In this document: in pieces, positions 1 to 9,515 of the stretch | Position numbering within the stretch: the first letter of the stretch is position 1 | How the letters are laid out: each line of letters starts with the position of its first letter | Origin: Glandiceps talaboti | Lineage: Eukaryota > Hemichordata > Enteropneusta > Spengelidae | Direction: 5' to 3' | Length of the DNA: 22,500 nucleotides | NCBI RefSeq assembly: GCF_964340395.1 | Contig: NC_135567.1 | Span: 18,432,806 to 18,455,305 of the forward strand | Program-made: the position numbers and the translations under genes | The notes under the pieces: generated by a model | Database searches by the model: none | What the model saw: the letters and a program-made list of their open reading frames with translations, nothing else | Told to the model about the DNA's origin: nothing

Positions 1-244
1 ACATTTGAGTACATGTGATTGGTTTGTTGTTTGTTTCCTCTACAAATCAAGGCAATGTTACGAAGAAGTATTTCACAGGCAAATATTTTAAATTTAAACT
101 TTCTCGTCTAGATCTCTCCACCAAGGTTACATTCTTTCTCTGGTGTTTTCTTAAATGGCTAAAGTTGAGTTTGTAAACATATTACTCATTGTTGACAAGT
201 AAAAATTCTTAAACAAAAAAGTACATTCCAGTATATTGATAATG

Positions 245-330
245 TTGATAATAATAATAATAATAATATTTATTTCTTATAGAGCGCATTACATTAAAAC
301 AATCTCAGTGCTCTGAACAAAAGTATAAAA
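245..330 (-). repeat. LINE/SINE-like 3' end with (ATT)n tail
   Basis: A run of ATAAT units at about 249-271 is followed by TATTTATTTCTTATAGAGCG and then a CTCAGTGCTCTGAAC segment. An ATAAT run next to a TATAGAGCGC/AGTGCTCTG block resembles the 3' end of dispersed retroelements seen in many animal genomes. The tail reads ATT on the minus strand, so the element would lie on that strand, with its 5' part truncated or decayed beyond about 330. The family assignment rests on memory of this motif class, not on an alignment. It could also be a trinucleotide microsatellite next to unrelated sequence. Confidence 0.45.
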
Positions 331-780
331 GTATTTTAAAATGTACATATATACAAGTAAAAACATAATATGAAACAAGATAAAAATACAAAGACACGTA
401 TTTTGGTGCGTATTTCGGTTACTTTATTGTTCTTTCTGGCCATCTGCCTAAAATACAAATACAATTCATAGATAATCTGATAAAACGTCACAATCTCAGA
501 CAATATCATTTACTTCTTTTCTCAAAAATAGTGTATGGTAAAGAAAAACAGCGAGCATTTGGATTGTATCACTGTCTTCAGAACGGATGATTTCTATGAA
601 TTTTGTATAGGAAGGAGGAGTAAAAGTAACATGGAATGTACTTATATTTATATTGATTTACAAAATTACACTTTAGTAGAAAAATAAGATTCGTTCTAGG
701 ATGCATGTCTTCTATAATATTACGATTGTCTTGTTGCATTGTTAGAATAACACCTGACTGCATAGGAGGGATTTCATTAA

Positions 781-1126
781 AGTGGCCATATGGATGAGAC
801 TTTGGTATTTATTTTGGTATTTTTTTGATAAAACAGCTTCACCATGTTTTTCTACTTGAAAAAATAATGTGAAATAACATATACCAAGTCTATATTCATA
901 ACTCAATAAACTGCAAAACATTAAACAATGTGTAAAATGTTTGTTATTGTACGTACAATAACAAACTTTTTACACTTTTTGCATCTTTTTGCAATGTATT
1001 GAGTTATGAACATGGACTTGGTATATGTTATTTCACATTATTTTTTCAGGTAGAAAAACATGGTGAAGCTGTTTTATCAAATAAAAATACCAAAATAAAT
1101 ACCAAAGTCTCATCCATATGGCCACT
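781..1126. mobile_element. Long-palindrome MITE (foldback element)
   Basis: The stretch is an almost perfect inverted repeat. The left arm starts AGTGGCCATATGGATGAGAC at 781, and the right arm ends with the reverse complement of that at 1126. The arms are about 172 and 174 bases. The centre is the perfect palindrome GTACGTAC at 949-956. The outer 115 bases of each arm differ at only a few positions; the inner 40 bases have diverged more, by eye. TAA directly flanks both ends (778-780 and 1127-1129), which fits a 3-bp TWA target duplication as made by PIF/Harbinger-type transposases. There is no coding capacity, so it would be non-autonomous. TTAA at the left border alone could suggest piggyBac, but the right end fits that less well. 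A transcript through it would fold into one long hairpin. Confidence 0.85.
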
Positions 1127-1129
1127 TAA

Positions 1130-1990
1130 CATTTTTATACGTATGATAAATTACGTCATCGGATAATTTTTGAGTCATATCGTGATACCAGGTTTGAGTT
1201 CACCTATGCATCCACAATTGACGACAGTTTCTCTTCAACATATTCCAGAATCGAAGCAAAATTTGCCTATGGCCTCAATTTTTTAACCAATCTATTTGAA
1301 TCCCCAAGAAATTGAATTTTGGAATAACGTCCATAAAATTAATATATATTTACGAGAAGCTTACTGGTAAATCACTAAACACGTCTCAAACAAAAAAGAA
1401 TCATTTTTAAAAATGAAATTTAATCTGTGTTGGTAAATCTCAGTATGAAAATAAACTATTGTCCTAAACACAAACTTTAAGATTTTTAAGCGAAATTGTT
1501 TCATGTACACTTTAGTATTTGCATTTAGATATAATCCAGTTACGTTTTTACATTTTTGATACATGATTCCATAAAAATATTTAGCTTTTTTTTGAAATTT
1601 CTGAAGGGACAGAAACTAGAATTCTGTCTGTCCAACAAATTGATTTTTACATATTGTTATACTGCTCGGGGGTTAGCTCCATGATGTCATTGATTTATAC
1701 GCACAATTTGTTGGGTTTTTTTGGTTCAGTATTTTTCATCATAAAATCTACGAATTGTGAAGCCAGGGGCACTTGATCTTGGGATAAAACGACTTCTTAG
1801 ATCAAACTGATACCGGGTTGTCCAAGGTCGCTAATAGCGGCTTTTTTCCCTTTAATGATAATTTCGGTCAAAGTACGACCAAATTTAGAAAATCGACAGG
1901 GGTGGCAAAGAGTAATAGAGAGGCAATTAAGTCGTGTATAGCTGGAGTAAGATTGTGGACTGATACGAGCGAAATGAGTAAGGTGTAGGA
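1130..1990. other. Unassigned AT-rich sequence
   Basis: No gene, transposon or tandem repeat was recognised here. A small hairpin is possible at about 1608-1636, where GGGACAGAA is followed by TTCTGTCTGTCC. The 67-codon minus-strand frame at 1361-1564 has AT-driven composition, no recognisable domain and no supporting context, so it is not called a gene. Confidence 0.6.
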
Positions 1991-2026
1991 GTCTTCCGGT
2001 ATGACGTCATGGCGTTACTGGAAGAC
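1991..2026. promoter_or_regulatory. Palindromic CRE (TGACGTCA) within an inverted repeat
   Basis: TGACGTCA at 2002-2009 is the full palindromic cAMP-response element bound by CREB/ATF-type bZIP dimers. It sits between GTCTTCCGGTA (1991-2001) and TACTGGAAGAC (2016-2026), which pair as 11-bp arms with one mismatch. The left arm contains an ETS-like CTTCCGG. A TATA box follows about 180 bases downstream on the plus strand. The motif match is seen directly; regulatory activity is inferred. Confidence 0.5.
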
Positions 2027-2184
2027 ACCCTGTCCTTCTTAAAGTTGTAGAAATAACTATTCTCGAGATGAGACTTAAATTTCAACTCCTTGTGGCTTTA
2101 ATTTGTTGTAGCACTGCTTGATCGTTCTCATGCGGTGTTTTGCGTTCCTGTGGACACCCCGAGATCTTACAAACAAGGAGACAG

Positions 2185-2192
2185 TATAAAAG
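2185..2192 (+). promoter_or_regulatory. TATA box, candidate core promoter
   Basis: TATAAAAG is a textbook TATA box, here preceded by ACAG and followed by a G-rich stretch (TGAGAAGGTGAGGGCGGG). A start site would be expected about 25-30 bases downstream, near 2215. The first open frames below it are very short; for example, ATGAAAACTTTTCG opens a frame of about 14 codons near 2288. No gene body was recognised, because a GT/GTAT microsatellite begins about 300 bases further on. It could be a chance match in AT-rich DNA; the upstream CRE raises its plausibility modestly. Confidence 0.35.
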
Positions 2193-2504
2193 TGAGAAGG
2201 TGAGGGCGGGCTAGACAGAGCCAACAAAACTTTTAAAACAGTATCGAAGGTCGAGACTGCATATGGGTCGATGAGGGAAAGAAGTGAAATGAAAACTTTT
2301 CGTGTTCTGGATCAACTCTGGTTGATTGATTAATCGATTGATTGATTGTTTGTGAAACATTGTTTCGTATTAGAACATTAAATAATGATAGATTATTTCC
2401 TGTAAAAGTACAAAGAATTACCCTGCTATTTATTTACGGGGGGAGGGGGCGGATATTGCTTTTGAAGTTTTAGTATGGTAACAGTGAAAGCTTTGGGTTA
2501 TGCA

Positions 2505-2516
2505 TATGTATGTGTT

Positions 2517-2571
<55 letters not shown>

Positions 2572-2698
2572 GTGTATGTATGTATGTGTGTATGTATGTA
2601 TGTATGTATGTATGTATGTATGTATGTATGTATGTATGTATGTGTATGTGTATGTGTACGTGAGTGCATGTGTATGTATGTATGTATGTATGTATGTA

Positions 2699-2730
<32 letters not shown>

Positions 2731-2731
2731 G
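2505..2731. repeat. (GT)n/(GTAT)n compound microsatellite
   Basis: About 225 bases of alternating TG dinucleotide and TGTA tetranucleotide blocks, with TG runs at both ends. Interspersed TGTG interruptions suggest that TGTA units arose from TG units by point change and then expanded. Open frames across it encode only Cys-Val-Tyr-Met or His-Thr-Tyr-Ile repeats and are artefacts of the repeat. Confidence 0.97.
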
Positions 2732-2787
2732 ATGAATTAATGAGTGTGCGTGCTTTAAGCATTTATGCATTGATGGATGGATGTCAT

Positions 2788-2789
<2 letters not shown>

Positions 2790-2874
<85 letters not shown>
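2790..2874. repeat. (CT)n microsatellite
   Basis: An uninterrupted run of about 42 CT units. It is separated from the preceding GT/GTAT block by about 58 unique bases that include GGATGGATG. Frames through it encode Leu-Ser or Arg-Glu repeats and are not genes. Confidence 0.97.
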
Positions 2875-2879
<5 letters not shown>

Positions 2880-3785
2880 CTCTGTAAATTGTTAAAGCTC
2901 ATTTTGTACGCTTTCACTCTTGAGAAAAAAAAATGTAGTGAAAGTACGCGGCATCAAAGACGCCGCCGCCACGTTTTCCACATTCATCTGCATATGTGAG
3001 ATTCATCAGTCGGTAGCTTTGTGTTGTCTTGTTAAAGACTGTATACATGTAGGTGACCTTGGGTGTTGTAATGTATCAACTAAAACAAGGCTATGTGTAA
3101 TGGAAGTAGTGTACATAATCACAAAAAAGACAGATATACAGATTCACGTTGTCCAGTCACACCACAAAAGTATCCTTGCCACAGTCATCATAGAGACGCC
3201 ATTTTGTTCATCTTCAAGTTGTCGTCTGCCAAAATGTTTGCAAAAAAATCACATGAATTTTCATATATATTTCAGATACTTTTTTTAGAAAAGGGATTGA
3301 TATTGAAATGCTGCCCAAGAAAAATGGTAAAGTGTGCCTGCTCAAATCTCCATGTGTTCATTTGTGTTCACAATGTGATGTAAGATTTGACGAAAAAAGC
3401 GACATACTGGGTAATAAGCTTGGGGAAATGACACTGCAATGTTATGAATTATTTGGTGACTGTCTGTAATGGTCGAAAATGTAGGTTTGTGGCGCCATTT
3501 TCAGTCTCCATAATACATGCGTACATCAACAAAGATTTGGTCGCACAAACTAATGTCGAAAGTTGAGGAAATTCCTATAATAATTATCATTTTATGTGTT
3601 ATACAGTAATTCAATGTAATTGTTTCCGTATACTGCAATTGGAATAAGCCCGTCTCATGGGAACCATGACAACGACGACAACAAGAGCATGAAAAAGATG
3701 ATGTAGAAATATGACGTGGATTTTTAAAAAAAACAATATTTATTATAGAGACAACAGCAACGATGAGTTAAACAGAATCTCACAA
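2880..3785. other. Unassigned unique sequence
   Basis: No repeat family or gene was recognised. Two open frames on the plus strand (2920-3288 and 3093-3383) overlap each other, and neither contains a recognisable domain. A CpG-rich patch, GACGCCGCCGCCACG, lies at about 2959. GCCATTTTG at 3198-3206 and GCCATTTTC at 3494-3502 resemble YY1 cores. Confidence 0.5.
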
Positions 3786-3786
3786 C

Positions 3787-4056
3787 TGACTACAACTAAT
3801 GTGGCAACATGTATGCAATGTTTTCTAAGGTTCAGTTTGAGGTATTGCACATGTATGAAGTGAAATGAGAAGTACAATTATTTCTGTCACTGATAACATT
3901 AGTCTAATGCTGCAACCAGTAACTTCAAATTGTATGTGAATGCTGTAGATACCAAAACAACAAACGCTGCAACATATATTATGTGCAATGTGAGCTCAAC
4001 TGTGACTGCACATGATACTGTATTCTATAACTTACAACGTTGTTGCTGTCCAATGC
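3787..4056. repeat. Degenerate flank of the 57-bp minisatellite
   Basis: Diverged relatives of the 57-bp unit are visible before the regular array. At 3787-3842 the order is ACTACAACTAATGTGGCAAC, then ATGTATGCAATG, then a GGTTCAGTTTGA-like end. At about 3908-3995, AATGCTGCAACC and ACGCTGCAAC recur with irregular spacing. This looks like the decayed edge of the array, with homogenisation limited to the centre. Confidence 0.6.
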
Positions 4057-4425
4057 CTGCAACTAATGCTGCAACCAGTATGCAGTGCTATGGGATATGC
4101 TGCAGGACTGTGACTGCAACTAATGCTGCAACCTGTATGCAATGTTATGTGTGGTTCTGTTGACCAGTGACTGCAACTAATGCTGCAACATGTATTCAAT
4201 GCTATGTGAGGTTCTGTTGACCAGTGACTGCAACTAATGCTGCAACATGTATGCAATGCTATGTGAGGTTCTGTTGACCAGTGACTGCAACTAATGCTGC
4301 AACATGTATGCAATGCTATGTGAGGTTCTGTTGAACTGTTACTGCAACTAATGCTGCAACATGTATGCAATGTTATGTGAGGTTCTGTTGAACTGTTACT
4401 GTAACTAATCCTGCAACAATGGGTG
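4050..4425. repeat. 57-bp minisatellite, 7 copies
   Basis: CTGCAACTAATG (the last copy CTGTAACTAATC) starts at 4057, 4114, 4171, 4228, 4285, 4342 and 4399, an exact 57-base period. Each unit continues with GCTGCAAC, ATGTATGCAATG and a GGTTCTGTTGA end. Copies 3 to 5 are nearly identical; the first and last are most diverged. Because 57 is 19 codons, the minus strand stays open for 156 codons (4032-4502) with a 19-residue repeat containing Cys-Ser-Ile-Ser-Cys. There is no recognised domain or splice context, so the open frame is best explained by the repeat itself. A repetitive secreted Cys-rich peptide cannot be ruled out. Confidence 0.95.
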
Positions 4426-4642
4426 TGTTGTGTGAGTTGGAGTAAAACATTTGACATTTGTTCAATGTACAAGCACCAACTAAGAAAAATATATTTTGTC
4501 ACATTGCTACAATAATGGGAATATTTCTACCAGTACTACCGTCACAACTTGCCATTGGTGTTTGTTTCCCGCTATTGTTGTTGCTTTTGTTTTTTTCTTC
4601 TACTCCTTCATAAATGTTCCATTTGGAATCTTCTTTAATTGA

Positions 4643-4840
4643 TGAGTGACTGAGAGTGAGTGTGAGTGAGTGAGTGAGTGAGTGAGTGAGTGAGTGAGTG
4701 GGTGAGTGAGTGAGTGAGTGAGTGAGTGAGTGAGTGAGTGAGTGAGTGAGTGAGTGAGTGAGTGAGTGAGTGAGTGAGTGAGTGAGTGAGTGAGTGAGTG
4801 AGTGAATCTGAATGAATGAATGAATTAATTAATTAATTAA
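4643..4840. repeat. (GAGT)n tetranucleotide array
   Basis: About 160 bases of GTGA/GAGT units with rare interruptions (one GGGTGAG), then a short transition through AATGAATG to AATTAATT at 4808-4840. The change from GAGT to AATG to AATT at one edge shows stepwise substitution of the repeat unit. Confidence 0.97.
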
Positions 4841-4844
4841 TGAG

Positions 4845-6180
4845 TGAATGAACAAACGAAATGTGGTTATGCAAATTTTATGAAAATATTATTCAAAACT
4901 GCTTCCAAGCTAATATCACGTTTTATCGCAGAAAAACAGAGAACAGATCAGTGTATTACAATCACATCGGTGAGTAATGGATATAGGTTATTGGTGCATT
5001 ATTGCACCTAAGAAGTCTTTAAACACAAAGTTGTTATCAAGACAGTAAAAACTAACGTTGGTTTACTACAATTCCTGAAAATCAAACCCATTATACATTG
5101 TCTTTTCAATCTGAGAGTGTAGGTCAACAAATGAGGGATGAAATGTGATCTCGCTGTACAGTTTTGAGTCTTGACTGAAAATATAAGATCATCTTCGCTG
5201 TGCACGTGTTGTCGAAGAACAGGATGTTTTATGAAACAATAAATACAACGATGCGGTATTTGGGATGGCTTCAACTTATTTTTAATGAAATGTTTATCTA
5301 ATTAATACTGAACAGGAAATTACCAAATGTAACCCCCTGTGGCCCTTTAACTCAATCTAGTCTTCATCGATGTCAACAATCTCACAGGACCCTTTGATTG
5401 GAGACCTCATATATCAGCTGGAGGTCACATGGTTACGAGAATTTGTACATAAATTAACATGTACGTCAGTTTGGGAAAGAAAACAAAAATAAACAAGTGG
5501 TTCATGTTATAAAACAGCGCTCTCGTATGAGTTTAAGTACGATGAAATGTAATCGTACCTAGTTGTTTGACCGTGTAATCCGTGTCAAGTGGTCGCTGTA
5601 ATAGAAACATTCACCCATCAGAAGTACAACTTGTATGTGAAAATCTTGAGACGCCATATTTGATATCCTTTTTTCATATTTGTTAATTTTTTATCGCAAC
5701 AATGATGATGTCATGGAAATATTCACACACGTTAATTATATTTGACTATAGGTACGTCTTGGATCTAAAATAAACATGAAATTCGGAAAAAAATAGGAAT
5801 TAAAGTAAAATTTTGTTCGTACCATTGTCGTCACAATAGCAGTCATCACACACTCTCGACCTTTGGGACACACTTCTGGTCAAATTGTTTCGTCGCTTGT
5901 TTCTTTCCACTTGTTTAATGTCAGTTTTATTTCCACTGTATCGTGTGAAGATTTGTAATAAGGGATTGGTTCTATGGAAAATACATTTACAAATTGAAAG
6001 AAAGGAGAATTGAGATAGAAACAGGGAGAAATTGTATATGTTACAGCTACATTTCATATTGGAGCAATTGGATCCTTGATCGTAAACATCTTTCAGAAAT
6101 GAGGGAAAAATATGTTAAAATAACTTCATATATAACCAAAAGTTTGCCTTCATTTTGATACTAATCGAAGAGAAAGAATC
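4845..6180. other. Unassigned sequence
   Basis: About 1.3 kb with no recognised gene or repeat. The longest frames are on the minus strand, at 5008-5274 (88 codons) and 5800-6057 (85 codons). The second has a hydrophobic N-terminus, possibly signal-like, followed by a basic stretch and a Cys-Asp-Asp-Cys-Tyr-Cys-Asp-Asp end. Neither matches a family I know, and AT-rich DNA gives such frames by chance. GACGCCATATTTG occurs at 5651. Confidence 0.5.
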
Positions 6181-6186
6181 ACTCTA

Positions 6187-6663
6187 CAATTCCGCTCCAA
6201 AATAAAAAAGCATAGTTTGCACAAAAAGTAGGTTTTTTCTATTTGCTTATTTTGTGGAGAATAGTGTAAAAATGAAAGTTCTGATAACATTGCAATAGTT
6301 GATCAATACATGCAGACTGCTCTCATCGTGTTCAATTGTGATGTAGATACAAAATTGGCCAAATATAAACAAGAGTACGAAACAGCCTACAGATTAAAAG
6401 GTTGTAAATTTATTTTTATTTTTGATTCTCAATTCTGGGTATAGTTAGAAATATTTGGCACTGACCTTTGCGATGCTGCACTGAATGAGATGTGCACATA
6501 TACATCAGTACACGTTATACTTTTTGTCACTTTACAAGTTGACGATTCATATATGTACCTTGTATGTCGTGTTGTAACTTTCACCTTTTCGTCGGTATTT
6601 TATCTTCTTTTCTGCTTCCAGTATATTTCTTGCCACCTCTGGCTTCATTTTAGAGCGGAATTG
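6187..6663. mobile_element. Tc1/mariner-like MITE with TA target duplication
   Basis: A 17-base terminal inverted repeat is visible: CAATTCCGCTCCAAAAT at 6187-6203 and its complement with one change (ATTTTAGAGCGGAATTG) at 6647-6663. TA flanks both ends (6185-6186 and 6664-6665), the target duplication of Tc1/mariner-type elements. The 477-bp interior has no long open frame, so it would be a non-autonomous MITE moved by a transposase encoded elsewhere. The termini do not start CAGT like classical Tc1, so the superfamily rests on the TA alone, and TA is common in AT-rich DNA. Confidence 0.7.
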
Positions 6664-6723
6664 TAAAAATAGACATAATTTATAGATTTATTTAAAAATT
6701 GTGCTTGTTACTGACTACATCTA

Positions 6724-7205
6724 CCGGATTTTCATAAAAAAATATTTTTCTAATTTTCAAGTTATAGTAACCAATATTATGTAGCAAATTACAACCATGA
6801 CGCTAAAAAGAACAACATGTACTACTAAGGTAGTGATTTACTTTTTAGAGTAGTACAAACATTATTTACAGATCCTTTCAAAATATTGGTTTTTACAGCC
6901 AATATGTACCAGATTTCTTTCAAAATAGTTTTTTACAGCGTATATGAACCAGATTTCTTTCAAAATGTTGGTTTTTACAGCCTATATGTACCAGATTTCT
7001 TTCAAAATATTGGTTTTTACAGCGTATATGTACCAGATTTCTTTCAAAATATTGGTTTTTACAGCCTATATGTACCAGATTTTCATAAAAATGAGTTTTT
7101 GTCTATTTTTTGTCTAAAGTCATTGTGACCGACATAGCAAACTACAACCATGACGCTGGAAAGAACACAGTGTGTAAAACTGAAATACCGGAGTAGTAAT
7201 TTACA
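6724..7205. repeat. About 350-bp tandem duplication enclosing a minisatellite
   Basis: Two diverged copies of a segment of about 120 bases occur about 351-357 bases apart. The left copy (6724-6840) runs CCGGATTTTCATAAAAA, TAGCAAATTACAACCATGAC, GCTAAAAAGAAC, then GGTAGTGATTTAC. The right copy (7075-7205) has the same landmarks in order: CCAGATTTTCATAAAAA, TAGCAAACTACAACCATGAC, GCTGGAAAGAAC, GGAGTAGTAATTTAC. The 42-bp minisatellite lies between them, and its last unit merges into the right copy, so the array probably expanded after the duplication. Confidence 0.8.
6876..7085. repeat. 42-bp minisatellite, 5 copies
   Basis: CCAGATTT occurs at 6909, 6949, 6991, 7033 and 7075, giving one 40-base and three 42-base steps. 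Each unit contains CAAAATATTGGTTTTTACAG and ATATGTACCAGATTTCTTT. Being 14 codons long, it keeps an 80-codon plus-strand frame open (6886-7128) that encodes a repeated Gly-Phe-Tyr-Ser-Leu-Tyr-Val-Pro-Asp-Phe-Phe-Gln-Asn block. The 40-base step would shift this frame, which argues against a conserved protein. Confidence 0.93.
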
Positions 7206-7600
7206 TACATAGCACGGAGCAAGATTTACGATTTGTGGTGACCTTAGTAAATCATCTCACTGAAATGAGAATTCGAGTTTGATTTGAAGACAGAACATTC
7301 TTGACAGACGTAGATGAATTAGTAAAACATTACACTCTATAAGCATAAAACTGTTACCATGAGAGATTGGTGTGCTTCCCGATGAAATATTGAAATATTC
7401 GCCAGAGAGTGGAAAAAAGAACATAATAAATTATTGGAGTAGAGATACAACAAACATGCCTGTACTGACACAGGATGTCGTCTGCAGACTCACCAGATTG
7501 ACTATCATGTGAATGTCATTATTTTTTCATCAGTTTTTCCTTCCCAATCCTCTTTTAATTAAGTGCGCTGGCATATACTACCTGTGCGACTTCTAGTCTG
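7206..7600. other. Unassigned sequence
   Basis: About 400 bases with no recognisable gene or repeat. Confidence 0.6.
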
Positions 7601-7607
7601 CACAAAT

Positions 7608-7663
7608 GTGGCAAATTGTCGGTCACCGGATTTTTGTGGCAAATTGTCGGTCACCGGATTTTT
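7608..7663. repeat. Exact 28-bp tandem duplication
   Basis: GTGGCAAATTGTCGGTCACC followed by GGATTTTT occurs at 7608 and again at 7636 with no visible difference. The identity implies a very recent duplication, or one kept identical by conversion. Each copy contains a GGTCACCGG core. Confidence 0.95.
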
Positions 7664-7979
7664 TAAATATTCGTTGTCACTTTCTCATGTGTTCAGTGGC
7701 ATGACAACGTAGTACGGTCGAAATGCCCCATTTAACCAAATGCAAGCCAAAGTTTGACAGAAATTTTTTAAAAATCCAAATTTGAACGGCATTGAGAACA
7801 GATGAAAATTCCTCGACCTGAGCATATTGTTTTATTTTTTTTTTGTATTTTTGTGTTTTTTTAATTCTGAATTCATGCTACTCTGCTGTACGTGCATGTG
7901 TCAATTTTGTGGCCCTTCTATTAATCTCCATGGTGGTCAACTCTTTCTACCACCTTCTGCTTGACCAAATATCGTCAAA

Positions 7980-8074
7980 CATACATACATACATACATAC
8001 ATACATACATACATACATACATACATACATACATACATACATACATACATACATACATACATACATACATACAA
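7980..8074. repeat. (ACAT)n microsatellite
   Basis: About 23 uninterrupted ACAT units, ending in an A-rich ACAAAACATAAAATAAATAA stretch. The 84-codon frame across it (Ile-His-Thr-Tyr repeats) is an artefact. Confidence 0.97.
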
Positions 8075-8244
8075 AACATAAAATAAATAAAATTTGACAA
8101 AAAACGGTCACACGACCTTTACACAGACCTACCAGACAGAGACATTCGTCTTAGTCGTTACTTTACCTATCATTACCTTTCTAACTGACAGGTTTTGGTA
8201 TTTTGACACGGTGAAGAATTCTCGTCAAATGTCACTTTCCTAAA

Positions 8245-8485
8245 GGCGCTGTCCGAACGGATTGACACGTTTTGTTTTTAAATCTGTCAGTTCGTTACAC
8301 CCAATTTGGTAATAACCAGAAGTCGTGTAGACACAACTATGCATGAAGAGCAAATGTCAGTAACAAGAGTGAAATGTATGCGGGACCCAAAAGCTCCTCC
8401 GGCACTGTCCAAAACGACTGACAGCCTTTGTTTTTTCACCTGTCTGTTAGTTCCACTCAATTTGAAAATAACCTCAAGTGTTTGA
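8245..8485. repeat. Diverged tandem duplication, 156-bp spacing
   Basis: The segment at 8245-8328 (GGCGCTGTCCGAACGGATTG, TTTGTTTTTAAATCTGTCAG, CAATTTGGTAATAACC) is matched at 8401-8485 by GGCACTGTCC, CTGACAGCCTTTGTTTTTTC, CACCTGTCTGTTAG and CAATTTGAAAATAACC. The copies look about 70-75% alike by eye with small indels, so the event is old. The plus-strand 65-codon frame at 8428-8625 begins in the second copy and has no recognised domain. Confidence 0.7.
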
Positions 8486-8649
8486 AATCTCAGTTATCAT
8501 GTTTTAAAGTAATTTTTCAATCTTGGAGTGAAGAAGATTTATCGACTACGTATGAAATACGACTGAGTTTCGTGAGAAATTTCGAGTTTTGTACTTTCGT
8601 TACGGCTGACCTTTGCAACAAGTGACCCCAATGGATGTTCTTTATTTTT

Positions 8650-9235
8650 TAAAACACAGGTGTGGTTGTGTCGTCAAAGTACAGGTGTTTTGCTAAAACA
8701 TAGGGGCGGTGTTTGTGTCGTCAAATTCCTGATATTTTGAGGATTTTGTCTGTATCATCTAAATACAGGAGTTTTGCTTAACAATGTGTAGTCTAATTTG
8801 GGTGTTTGATTTGTGTCATCAAAATGCAGAGAATTTAGTCGTCCAAATACAGAGAATTTTACTGTGTCATCAAAATATATGGTTTTGTTTTTTGTGCTTC
8901 AAAATACAAAGGTTTTAGTTTGTGTCGTCAAATTCCTGGGTTTGGGTTTGTGACATCAAACTGCAGGGCCCTGTCAAAATACAGGGATTTCTGTGTCCTC
9001 AAAATATAGTGATTGGTTTGTGTCGTCAAAATTAAGCCAGTCGGTTTGTTGGGTTGAGCGATCATACATCAGTGGCAGGGATTTTGGTTTGTGTCGACAA
9101 AATGGGTTTTGATTCGCGTTGTCAAAATACAAGACTTTGGTTTGTGTCGTCAAAATACAGGGGTTTGTGTCGTCAAAATTGTTTTTATGGGGGGTGGGGT
9201 TGAGCGATCGTGTATCGACAGGCGTCAGAGATCTT
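8650..9235. repeat. Degenerate GTCGTCAAAATACAGG repeat array
   Basis: TTTGTGTCGTCAAA(A)T, or a close variant, recurs at least ten times, for example near 8668, 8715, 8920, 9020, 9094, 9142 and 9167. It is usually followed by ACAGG and a G/T-rich linker, at irregular spacing of roughly 20-60 bases. Near the right end a longer segment is duplicated: GTCGTCAAAATT leading to GGGTTGAGCGATC occurs at about 9021-9062 and again at 9168-9209. The array is strongly decayed. Frames on both strands inside it (8974-9333 minus; 9091-9316 plus) are repeat-derived. Confidence 0.75.
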
Positions 9236-9462
9236 TGTATTACGTTAATGAAACTGATACAATGTTTCATATTTAATGTACAGTGTATCCCATGTTCTAC
9301 TTTTATAAATAAATAATAAACTAAATGGGTCAATACCTAAAATAGCCAAATACTGTCGCCAATGCAACTTGCAACTACAAAGCAACTTGTCCTATATGGT
9401 GCCACACTACTAAGTGATCAGATGCCAAAGACTCTCGTTGTAAATCCTAAAGGAAAATGGAG

Positions 9463-9476
9463 ACAGAGACAGAGAC

Positions 9477-9515
<39 letters not shown>

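Noticed and set aside
2430-2999. Several overlapping open frames of 60-133 codons on both strands
   Set aside because: They are GT, GTAT and CT microsatellites read in frame, giving Cys-Val, Tyr-Met or Leu-Ser repeats with no unique sequence.
5008-5274. 88-codon minus-strand frame
   Set aside because: No domain, signal or splice support; a length expected by chance in a window this size.
7843-8097. 84-codon frame with a hydrophobic start
   Set aside because: Half of it is the ACAT microsatellite (Ile-His-Thr-Tyr); the front part is T-rich DNA that gives Phe and Leu by composition.
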